A DNA stretch of 12,886 nucleotides. Origin: Proteobacteria bacterium UBA7821. GTDB lineage: Bacteria; Pseudomonadota; Gammaproteobacteria; Comchoanobacterales; Comchoanobacteraceae. The notes beneath the pieces were generated by a model. That model searched no databases, had not been told where the DNA came from, and saw only the letters and a list, made by a program, of their open reading frames with translations. Of the stretch, positions 1 through 6,110 are shown in pieces; position 1 is the stretch's first letter, and every line of letters starts with the position of its first letter. Position numbers and translations under genes: made by a program. The stretch spans positions 1-12,886 of the forward strand of contig DLBP01000059.1 of assembly GCA_002480165.1 (NCBI GenBank), written 5' to 3'.

Positions 1-119
1 TTTGAGTCTGTCAGGCCGTCAATGACCATGTCATCGTCGAGTATCACTGCTGCAGCAAAAACAGGCCCGGCGATTGGCCCTCGACCAGCCTCATCGACTC
101 CTGCAGTGGTTCTATTCAT
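1..119 (-). CDS. rnhB: Ribonuclease HII, N-terminal part (cut by window edge)
   Basis: RNase HII cleaves the RNA strand of RNA-DNA hybrids and starts removal of single ribonucleotides from DNA. The visible 39 codons read MNRTTAGVDEAGRGPIAGPV, then an alanine-rich stretch, then a GLTDSK motif. This is the family signature: the first catalytic Asp-Glu pair lies in VDEAGRGP, and the D-S-K motif follows. The rest is beyond base 1. I chose the ATG at 119 because GAGG lies about six bases upstream. An in-frame ATG at 137 would add six residues but has no Shine-Dalgarno. In enterobacteria rnhB follows lpxB on the same strand. Here it points away from a nearby lpxB, so the old lpxB-rnhB neighbourhood is kept but rearranged. 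Confidence 0.95.
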   Translation of the reverse strand, partial: MNRTTAGVDEAGRGPIAGPVFAAAVILDDDMVIDGLTDS

Positions 120-152
120 GCCTGCCCTCAATAACATTATCATTATCGTACA

Positions 153-182
153 ATAATCGATGAATGAATGCTACTGTTTCAA
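153..182 (-). promoter_or_regulatory. Possible rnhB promoter
   Basis: On the - strand a TTGAAA box (177-182) is followed after 18 bases by GATTAT (153-158). The predicted transcript start is near 146, leaving a short leader with GAGG before the rnhB ATG at 119. The -10 match is only four of six, so this is tentative. Confidence 0.3.
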
Positions 183-211
183 CGACATTGACCCCAAGCG
201 ATGGCAAACCT

Positions 212-239
212 TTCACAAAAGTCATATCTGTGCTAAAAT
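212..239 (+). promoter_or_regulatory. Promoter of the DUF945-lpxB-HAD operon
   Basis: TTCACA (212-217) is a five-of-six -35 match. A 16-base spacer separates it from TAAAAT (234-239), which is preceded by TG at 231-232, giving an extended -10. The predicted start is near 246, about 29 bases before the ATG at 275. This is the only promoter-like site before three tightly linked + strand genes. Confidence 0.5.
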
Positions 240-274
240 AAATAAGTATTTTCGTTCATAAGGTGCCTCATCAA

Positions 275-1375
275 ATGAAATCCAGCGCAATCAAAGTGTC
301 CTTAGTGGTTATTGCCTCCCTCTCATTGCTGTATGTTTTAATCAGTGCATCGGTTGGTGTCGAGCTTGAGCGAGAAATCAAGCAAGAGATAGCTAAGCTA
401 ACCCAACGAAATCATATCTCACCATCTGATGTTGAACTCACCTACAGCCGAGGATGGTTTCATTCAACGATGCATTTCTATGCCATTTTAGATAGCGGGC
501 AGATCGTATCAAGCGAGATCAAACTACAACACAACCCACATATTGACCATCAGAAAATTAGACTTGTAACGGCTGACATACGCTGGAATATTGATGGGAT
601 TGATGTGCAAAGTCGTCACAGTGTTTCACTGGATGACACCGTCGATACAGTCGAGATTGAGCCCTTCACATATGGTTATGGCGCGGGTGAAATCACTGTC
701 TCCGGCAGTACCATTGTAGACAGTACAACCAATCAATCGGCTGTCACCGTCGAGGCAAAAACTGATCACATCACGATTGACTCTCAGATACAGATTCATC
801 AACCAGCGATTGAGTACAAACAGCTATTTGCTGATCACAGGGATCACCTAACGGCAACCATTAAACAAATTGAGTTCCAAGACACTCGTCTAACCGATAT
901 CTTGATTAGTGGCTCGGCCAATATGAATGAAACAAACCTACAACTTCAAGCCAACTTTCAACCAGAAGAGACCCATAAGCCGGCAACAATCAAGATCACC
1001 ACGACAGAAAAAACGTCTAGTCATGATAGCCAATACCACGTCACCATCGATGTATCGGATCCAGAGACATCACAAACCAGTCAACTCAAGCTCGATATCA
1101 AGGGCCCGTTGAATGACGAGGACTTATTTCTCGAACTGGATATACTCGATACACACTACCCTATTCTACTCGCTCACATGCCTGATACGGTTCGTGAACT
1201 ACTAAAAAACCTAACAGAACCCAATGAAACAGGATATCATTTGTCTATTAGCTACGTCGATCACACCTTGATCGTTAACGATCAACCGCATGATTTAACT
1301 GACTGGGTCCCTAATTTTGATCAAGATTACAGTACCCCCCATCAACTAGACTATTTCACAAACAACTGGAGTTGA
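275..1375 (+). CDS. DUF945 (YdgA-like) membrane-anchored protein
   Basis: The predicted product has 366 residues. A hydrophobic N-terminal segment at about residues 5-26 is a signal anchor, so most of the chain should lie in the periplasm. Two stretches resemble E. coli YdgA as I recall it: the early Y-x-R-G-W/V-F-x-S motif (here LTYSRGWFHSTM, near residues 55-66) and the C-terminal pattern of a beta strand, 'NDQPHDLTDWV' and an aromatic end. The family's biochemical role is not established. It is shorter than YdgA, which is about 500 residues. I start at ATG 275 because AAGGTG lies nine bases before it. The GTG at 263 would use that same Shine-Dalgarno as its start codon. The stop is one base before the TTG start of lpxB, so the two are probably translated from one mRNA. 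The envelope context is clear; the function is unknown. Confidence 0.75.
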   Translation: MKSSAIKVSLVVIASLSLLYVLISASVGVELEREIKQEIAKLTQRNHISPSDVELTYSRGWFHSTMHFYAILDSGQIVSSEIKLQHNPHIDHQKIRLVTADIRWNIDGIDVQSRHSVSLDDTVDTVEIEPFTYGYGAGEITVSGSTIVDSTTNQSAVTVEAKTDHITIDSQIQIHQPAIEYKQLFADHRDHLTATIKQIEFQDTRLTDILISGSANMNETNLQLQANFQPEETHKPATIKITTTEKTSSHDSQYHVTIDVSDPETSQTSQLKLDIKGPLNDEDLFLELDILDTHYPILLAHMPDTVRELLKNLTEPNETGYHLSISYVDHTLIVNDQPHDLTDWVPNFDQDYSTPHQLDYFTNNWS

Positions 1376-1376
1376 T

Positions 1377-2522
1377 TTGACCAATATTTTATTAGTAGCT
1401 GGTGAGACTTCTGGTGATCAACACGCATCTGACTTAATCCGTCACAGTCAATCTTATCGGCCAGAGCTAAAATTTATCGGAATTGCAGGTAAAAAATCAC
1501 AGAGTGAAGGCATGGAGATATTAGCCGATTGCCAGGATTTGAATATGATGGGCCTGTCAGCTGTATTAGGTAAAACATGGTCTATTGTTAAGTGTTATCG
1601 TCAAATCAGCCAACAGTTGCAGCAAAAACAGTTTGCATGTGTGGTGCTGGTTGACTTTGCCGGTTTCAATTTACGTATCGCTAAATTAGCCAAACGATTC
1701 GCCATCCCTGTTTTTTACTATATTCCACCCAAGGTATGGGCCTGGAAAGCAAACCGGATAAAAACCATTCAACGATACGTTGACCATGTCGCCTGTATTT
1801 TTCCTTTTGAAAAACAGTTATATGAAACCTATAATATTAACCATACCATTGTTGCTAACCCACTCATTCAACAACTTCAAGCACACCAGCAGCAACTGGC
1901 TAGATCTGTCAACAAAGACAGCACATCAAAATGGACCATCGCATTAATTCCTGGTAGCCGGCCTAATGAAATCAAGCACACATTACCACAACTACTACAA
2001 GCAGCTGAGAGATTAGATGGGTTGTACAACATCCAATGGCTCATACCACTGGGCCCTGACACGGCCAAAACAGACATCGAGCACTTAGTCAATCAGTGTC
2101 CTTGTGATATCAAGCTTGTTGATTCGAAACAGCGTTATGTGGCTTACCAAGCTTCGGACATCGCACTCGCATGTTCAGGCACGGTCACACTCGAACTAGC
2201 CCTATTAAATGTACCGATGGTTGTCTTTTATCGCATGTCAAGATTATCATACTACTTTGCAAAAATGGTCATACAAACACCCTATGTGAGTTTATGCAAT
2301 ATTCTACTGAAATCACGTGTCGTTGAAGAACTGATAAGCTGGCGAGATGCCAATGCTGAAAACATCGCACGTCAGTGTCAGTTGTTAATAGAGTCCAATA
2401 CCAAAAGACACCAACAACAAAAACACTTTGACACAATCCGAAAACTACTTGATCCTCTTCAATATATGCGTGTTGAAGAAGCATTTGATCAATTTTTAAC
2501 CAACGGGGCTACTCATGACTAA
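1377..2522 (+). CDS. lpxB: Lipid-A-disaccharide synthase
   Basis: LpxB (GT19 family, peripheral at the inner membrane) joins UDP-2,3-diacylglucosamine to lipid X, releasing UDP and forming the lipid A disaccharide. The 381-residue length matches the family. Visible motifs: LLVAGETSGD (5-14), VDFAGFN (92-98), YYIPPKVWAWKANRI (114-128), IFPFEK (141-146), LIPGSRPNEI (190-199), and the ASDIALACSGTVTLE donor-binding region (259-273). The start is TTG 1377, supported by GGAG at 1368-1371; no ATG fits the conserved N terminus. The VDFAGFN and PPKVWAW forms resemble the 'DYPGFN' type of LpxB more than the enterobacterial IDAPDFN type. The last eight bases overlap the next gene (ATGACTAA). lpxA, lpxD and fabZ are not beside it, unlike in E. 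coli. Confidence 0.95.
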   Translation: MTNILLVAGETSGDQHASDLIRHSQSYRPELKFIGIAGKKSQSEGMEILADCQDLNMMGLSAVLGKTWSIVKCYRQISQQLQQKQFACVVLVDFAGFNLRIAKLAKRFAIPVFYYIPPKVWAWKANRIKTIQRYVDHVACIFPFEKQLYETYNINHTIVANPLIQQLQAHQQQLARSVNKDSTSKWTIALIPGSRPNEIKHTLPQLLQAAERLDGLYNIQWLIPLGPDTAKTDIEHLVNQCPCDIKLVDSKQRYVAYQASDIALACSGTVTLELALLNVPMVVFYRMSRLSYYFAKMVIQTPYVSLCNILLKSRVVEELISWRDANAENIARQCQLLIESNTKRHQQQKHFDTIRKLLDPLQYMRVEEAFDQFLTNGATHD

Positions 2523-3198
2523 ACCTAACATTTTAATTTTTGATTTTGATGGTACATTACTCGATAGCTTTGGTAGTATGAAGGTGGCTGCAAAAAAAAC
2601 ATTCCTAGAACTCAACTTGCCTTATCCTGGTGATCAAACCATCATGCACTACCTCCATAGCGGTAAGCAGCTCAATACGATACTACAAGAGGAGTCGTAT
2701 CGCAGTGAGGTTGATATCAATGTTTCATTATGGGTTGATAGATTTTATCATCATCTTCAACAAAACCCCGAACAAACAAACCATGCATTTCCGGGTTCAA
2801 TCACAGGTTTAAAAACACTAAAACAACATGGGTTCTCTCTCAACATTGCCAGCAATCGATCAAAAAAATCGATTCAATCCATTATTGAGCAATGGGAGGT
2901 CGAGACACTGTTTGATTGTGTCACCGGGGACTTAGCAGGCTACCGACTAAAACCTGAGCCAGATATGTTCGTCGATCACATACAGATACAGTATCCTAAC
3001 GAAGCATTAACCAGTTTTTTAATGATCGGTGACACACAAACTGATATAGACTTTGCTGAGACTATTGGCATCGATTGTGTCATCATGCGATATAGCGCTG
3101 ATGAAAACACACCGGTTCTGTCAAATCGTCACCGGACATTTGGCGGGTTTGGATCATTAGTCGAGTGGTTAGTCGGCGACCCAGGATCAGCTCGGTAA
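2515..3198 (+). CDS. HAD-superfamily phosphatase, phosphoglycolate-phosphatase-like
   Basis: A 227-residue cytosolic hydrolase of the haloacid dehalogenase superfamily. Motif I is FDFDGTLLDS with nucleophile Asp10 and acid/base Asp12. An alpha-helical cap (about 20-85) follows. Motif II is IASNRS (Ser113), the motif III lysine is in RLKPEPD (Lys146), and motif IV is IGDTQTD (Asp173, Asp177). The fold and length fit Gph/PpaX-type phosphatases, but the substrate cannot be read from sequence. It overlaps lpxB by eight bases and has only a weak Shine-Dalgarno (GGGG upstream), so it is likely translated by coupling to lpxB. Its last 70 bases overlap the end of the convergent hydrolase gene. The end looks genuine, because HAD proteins normally finish soon after a segment like GSLVEWL. 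Confidence 0.88.
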   Translation: MTKPNILIFDFDGTLLDSFGSMKVAAKKTFLELNLPYPGDQTIMHYLHSGKQLNTILQEESYRSEVDINVSLWVDRFYHHLQQNPEQTNHAFPGSITGLKTLKQHGFSLNIASNRSKKSIQSIIEQWEVETLFDCVTGDLAGYRLKPEPDMFVDHIQIQYPNEALTSFLMIGDTQTDIDFAETIGIDCVIMRYSADENTPVLSNRHRTFGGFGSLVEWLVGDPGSAR

Positions 3199-4325
3199 CA
3201 ACACCTATTAGCTGGATCACGAAGCGTATCAGATGGTAGAGGCGCAGGAGATTGTGTCGATTTCTTTCGTCTAGTAGGCAAACATAGAGCATCATAGACC
3301 GTCTTAACTGGCTTAAATACCAGCCAATAGGCAACTGCTCTAATTGTAAGATAGATCAAGAAAATAGGAAACAAAGTCGGCCTTACTAGATAAACAATAC
3401 AGTTGGTTAACCACGGGTGCGTTCTTGAGTTAGTGAAGCTATTCTGTGGACTTGAATCTGTGATGGGCCCTAGCACCCAATGGCTCATTAAAGAATAACC
3501 TTGAGGACTTTTTGGATATGGATTATATAAATAATAATCGACATGTACTCCTCGCTTTGGCAAATAGCCTAGTGAACTGACCAGATCGCCAGCCTGATTA
3601 ATAATCTTCAAAGGGATATGCTGATGTGTCTCGACCTCTTTTGTCATGGTACCTGGCGCATTAACAACGACAGCAGATACATTGCTCTCATCCTGCTGTG
3701 CATAACGATTAAGCGCAGGCATAATTAAGTAATTTTTTATTAATGCCCCACCTAGGCTCGCACCCAATAGTTTGGTTGGTTTGTTACTACTTTCTTGCAG
3801 TATTGTCACCACTCGATCGACAGTCATCTTCGCCAAGTAATAGCCAACGTCACCGAATGGAAATAAATCAACAAAAATCGTCCACAACCGAGTCACTCGA
3901 GTCGGCTGAAAAATGATTTTTCTCTCATGCTCACTATCCATGATAAGGACAGAAACAGACTCTCCAGGGAAAAATAACCGCATAAACAATGAACACCAAG
4001 TTTTGTCCTGCAATAAATTGAGTGATTTAAGAGAATACTGATCAAGTCGCTCATCTATTGGCACTCGGCTATCAGTTGTTTGAGTCACAAACCACGGAAG
4101 ATAACACATCAGCATCTGATTGATGTGATCCGATGATGTCGTTGCACTGTCATTCGAATTCACATAGTCTAATATTTGATTGACAATTGCTTGGTTAACA
4201 CCATCTCGCTCAACTAGAAAGATACTAGTCAAGAGATCAACACTCATGTCTAACAACAATCCAATTATTGAAGTAGATCGTCTCGGATTGAGAGCTTCTG
4301 TTAGGGAGAAAGAAGAGTTGACCAC
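3129..4325 (-). CDS. Predicted lipase-like alpha/beta hydrolase with C-terminal membrane helix
   Basis: I do not recognise a named family. The 398-residue product has a nucleophile elbow LLGASLGGALI (Ser190 in G-A-S-L-G). This is followed by IINQAGDLVSSLGYLP, where Asp247 sits as the acid does in class-3-lipase-like enzymes, and by SLMSHWVLGP with His282 as candidate base. A strongly hydrophobic stretch at about 308-337 should be a membrane helix, followed by a basic TRRKK and then a Pro/Ser/Asn-rich tail. The N-terminal 120 residues are not clearly assignable. Together this suggests a membrane-tethered esterase or lipase (inference). The GTG at 4325 has no Shine-Dalgarno; ATG 4247 is the main alternative. 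A perfect TATAAT (4330-4335, - strand) lies just before the GTG but lacks a good -35. The last 23 codons overlap the convergent HAD gene. Confidence 0.65.
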   Translation of the reverse strand: MVNSSFSLTEALNPRRSTSIIGLLLDMSVDLLTSIFLVERDGVNQAIVNQILDYVNSNDSATTSSDHINQMLMCYLPWFVTQTTDSRVPIDERLDQYSLKSLNLLQDKTWCSLFMRLFFPGESVSVLIMDSEHERKIIFQPTRVTRLWTIFVDLFPFGDVGYYLAKMTVDRVVTILQESSNKPTKLLGASLGGALIKNYLIMPALNRYAQQDESNVSAVVVNAPGTMTKEVETHQHIPLKIINQAGDLVSSLGYLPKRGVHVDYYLYNPYPKSPQGYSLMSHWVLGPITDSSPQNSFTNSRTHPWLTNCIVYLVRPTLFPIFLIYLTIRAVAYWLVFKPVKTVYDALCLPTRRKKSTQSPAPLPSDTLRDPANRCCYRADPGSPTNHSTNDPNPPNVR

Positions 4326-4444
4326 CGCTATTATAACTCAGCATTAATGTTTAAAATGATAGTGACACATCTGAATACGGATGTCAAACCATCACTCAAT
4401 GACATGAAACAAACACCAATGAAGCCAAACCGCTAAGTTTTTCC

Positions 4445-4460
4445 ATTAACGGGAGTTAAT
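4445..4460. repeat. Inverted repeat ATTAAC-N4-GTTAAT upstream of the dehydrogenase promoter
   Basis: ATTAAC (4445-4450) and GTTAAT (4455-4460) are perfect inverted copies around the four bases GGGA. The site lies 24 bases upstream of the -35 box at 4484, a position where activators often bind. As a hairpin it is weak and has no following T run, so a protein-binding site is more likely than a terminator. The function is inferred. Confidence 0.4.
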
Positions 4461-4469
4461 TTAATAAAA

Positions 4470-4492
4470 TTTTGTCTAAAAAATTGACAAAA
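4470..4492. promoter_or_regulatory. Operator-like palindrome TTTTGTC-N9-GACAAAA over the -35 box
   Basis: TTTTGTC (4470-4476) and GACAAAA (4486-4492) form a perfect 7+7 inverted repeat with a nine-base centre. Its right arm overlaps the TTGACA -35 box (4484-4489) of the dehydrogenase promoter, so a dimeric regulator bound here would block RNA polymerase. No regulator gene is adjacent. It is one of two palindromes in this 193-base gap, the longest non-coding stretch in the window. Confidence 0.45.
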
Positions 4493-4512
4493 GTTGATTT
4501 TATCACTATACA
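4484..4512 (+). promoter_or_regulatory. Promoter of the short-chain dehydrogenase gene
   Basis: A consensus TTGACA (4484-4489) is followed by exactly 17 bases and TATACA (4507-4512, four of six). Six bases separate the -10 box from the ATG at 4519, so transcription should start at or beside the start codon. There is no Shine-Dalgarno before the ATG, consistent with a leaderless mRNA. A second ATG at 4525 could be the real start and would have a leader of only about six bases. Confidence 0.6.
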
Positions 4513-4518
4513 CTAATC

Positions 4519-5334
4519 ATGCCTATGTCAAAACCAGTTGCACTCATTACCGGAGCCTCGAGGGGCATCGGATTCTATATCGCAAAAACACTCAGCTCAC
4601 TGGGTTACAGAACCGTAATATTAGCGAAAACCACCACCCCACATCCAACATTACCAGGCACCATCTACACGGCAGCAGAAGCAATTAGCCAATTGGGTGA
4701 GACCTGTCTTCCCATCCCGACAGACCTTCGAGACAGTGAGCAAATTGATCAAGCATTTGAACAAGTTAGAAATACCTATGGCCGACTCGATCTATTGGTT
4801 AATAATGCAGGGGCAGTCAAATTAACCGACAGCCTTCATCTCCCAAACAAGCATTATGACTTAATGCAACAAGTCAATGGAAGAAGTTGTTTCCTGTGCT
4901 GCCAAGCGGCACATCCATTACTGACTCAAGGAGATAATCCACACATTATTAATATATCACCACCCATTCAACTCTCAGCTGAGTTCCTATTGCCTCATCT
5001 AGCCTATGCGGTATCAAAATACAGCATGAGTCTATATACCATCGGACTGTCGCAAGCGTTTAAACAAGATAAGATTGCTATCAACTCATTATGGCCAAGA
5101 TATATTGTTGAGACCGCTGCAATCAATCATCTCAGCCCAAGCTTAAAAACGCGCTGTCGGACGCCACAAATCATGGCTGATGCCGTTGCTTGGATAGTCA
5201 AGCAAGACAGTCAAACATTCACAGGGCAACTACTGACTGATGAGCAGGTCTTGGAAAAAAGCGGTGTGTCAGATTTTTCTCAATACGCAATTGATCCAGA
5301 AAAATCCTTGTTCAAGGACTTATTTGTTGACTAA
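4519..5334 (+). CDS. Short-chain dehydrogenase/reductase, HSDL2-like
   Basis: A 271-residue Rossmann-fold oxidoreductase using NAD(H) or NADP(H). The cofactor loop is TGASRGIG (11-18) and the structural motif is NNAG (95-98). The active site has Ser147 in NISPP and Tyr163/Lys167 in YAVSK. Features beyond the core, namely AKTTTPHPTLPGTIYTAAE (36-54), HIINISPPI, SLWPR and the FTGQLLTDEQVL end, match the hydroxysteroid-dehydrogenase-like protein 2 subgroup as I recall it. Human HSDL2 is linked to peroxisomal lipid metabolism and its bacterial relatives are mostly uncharacterised, so the substrate is unknown. It lacks the C-terminal SCP2 domain of the animal protein. The start is either ATG 4519 or ATG 4525; neither has a Shine-Dalgarno. 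Its stop codon (5332-5334) overlaps the -35 box of the lpxH promoter. Confidence 0.88.
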   Translation: MPMSKPVALITGASRGIGFYIAKTLSSLGYRTVILAKTTTPHPTLPGTIYTAAEAISQLGETCLPIPTDLRDSEQIDQAFEQVRNTYGRLDLLVNNAGAVKLTDSLHLPNKHYDLMQQVNGRSCFLCCQAAHPLLTQGDNPHIINISPPIQLSAEFLLPHLAYAVSKYSMSLYTIGLSQAFKQDKIAINSLWPRYIVETAAINHLSPSLKTRCRTPQIMADAVAWIVKQDSQTFTGQLLTDEQVLEKSGVSDFSQYAIDPEKSLFKDLFVD

Positions 5335-5356
5335 ATACACATTGTTTTAATATAAT
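5327..5356 (+). promoter_or_regulatory. Promoter of lpxH, probably giving a leaderless mRNA
   Basis: TTGACT (5327-5332, five of six) lies 18 bases before a perfect TATAAT (5351-5356). Seven bases then lead directly to the ATG at 5364, so the predicted +1 is the A of the start codon or one base before it. No Shine-Dalgarno fits in those bases. The -35 box overlaps the end of the dehydrogenase gene. Confidence 0.65.
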
Positions 5357-5363
5357 TCCTGAC

Positions 5364-6110
5364 ATGACTATTATGTTTATCTCAGACCTTCACCTACGCC
5401 CTGGTGACCCAACAACGCATGACGTTTTCTATCAATTGATTGATACCATCGTCCCCTCTGTTGAATCCCTCTTTATACTAGGCGATTTGTTCGATTTGTG
5501 GTACGGACAAGTCCACCTTGATTACTATCAATCCGTTTTGAACAAACTGTCTAAAACCGGCATGCATTTGCCGATATACTTTCTACCAGGCAACCGTGAT
5601 TTTTTAATCAGCCATGAACTGTGCCAGCAATACAACCTACGCCGTCTATCTGAACAACACCGATTGGCCCTCGGCTCGAATCAACTGCTGTTGTGTCATG
5701 GCGATGATTTGTGTCAACAGGACAGATCTTATCAGCGCATGCGTACTTTTGTGCAACATCGATTGACAACAAAGCTATTTCTCGCACTGCCTCTATCAGT
5801 TCGTCAAAAGCTCGCCCAGCTGATCCAAACATCCAGTCAAAGTGCTTGTCAATATAAAACCAACCAGTCGTTTGACATTTGCAGTCAAAGCGTTGACCAA
5901 CGCCTAACATTCAATCAGTGCAACCTGATGATTCATGGTCACGTACACCAATTCAAACATCAACAGCATAACAATGGACGTCGAATTGTCTTGGATTCAT
6001 GGCAACCAACGCCAAACTACTTGACCATCAGTCATGACGGTGACATTCATTATTATCAATACGATGGTCGACATAGCACACTCATTTACCAGTCCACCTG
6101 CTCAACCTAA
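5364..6110 (+). CDS. lpxH: UDP-2,3-diacylglucosamine diphosphatase
   Basis: LpxH hydrolyses UDP-2,3-diacylglucosamine to lipid X and UMP at the inner membrane. This is the step before LpxB, which is also encoded in this window. It is a Mn-dependent calcineurin-like phosphoesterase. Metal ligands expected from E. coli LpxH are all present: Asp8 and His10 (ISDLHL), Asp41 (LGDLFDLW), Asn77 (PGNRDF), His112 (CHGDDLC), His191 and His193 (IHGHVH). LFLALPLSVRQKL (138-150) matches the membrane-facing helical region of the family. The length of 248 residues is slightly above the E. coli protein (240). No Shine-Dalgarno precedes the ATG; a strong promoter ends seven bases before it. The stop codon overlaps the stop of convergent murJ. 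Confidence 0.95.
   Translation: MTIMFISDLHLRPGDPTTHDVFYQLIDTIVPSVESLFILGDLFDLWYGQVHLDYYQSVLNKLSKTGMHLPIYFLPGNRDFLISHELCQQYNLRRLSEQHRLALGSNQLLLCHGDDLCQQDRSYQRMRTFVQHRLTTKLFLALPLSVRQKLAQLIQTSSQSACQYKTNQSFDICSQSVDQRLTFNQCNLMIHGHVHQFKHQQHNNGRRIVLDSWQPTPNYLTISHDGDIHYYQYDGRHSTLIYQSTCST

Noticed and set aside
3185..3218. GATCAGCT...AGCTgGATC hairpin at the end of the HAD gene as a terminator
   Set aside because: The stem is bulged, the loop is 17 bases and there is no T run on either strand.
4330..4335. Perfect TATAAT on the - strand as the hydrolase promoter
   Set aside because: No -35 match lies 16-18 bases upstream, and it would place the start inside the GTG codon, so I do not list it as a promoter.
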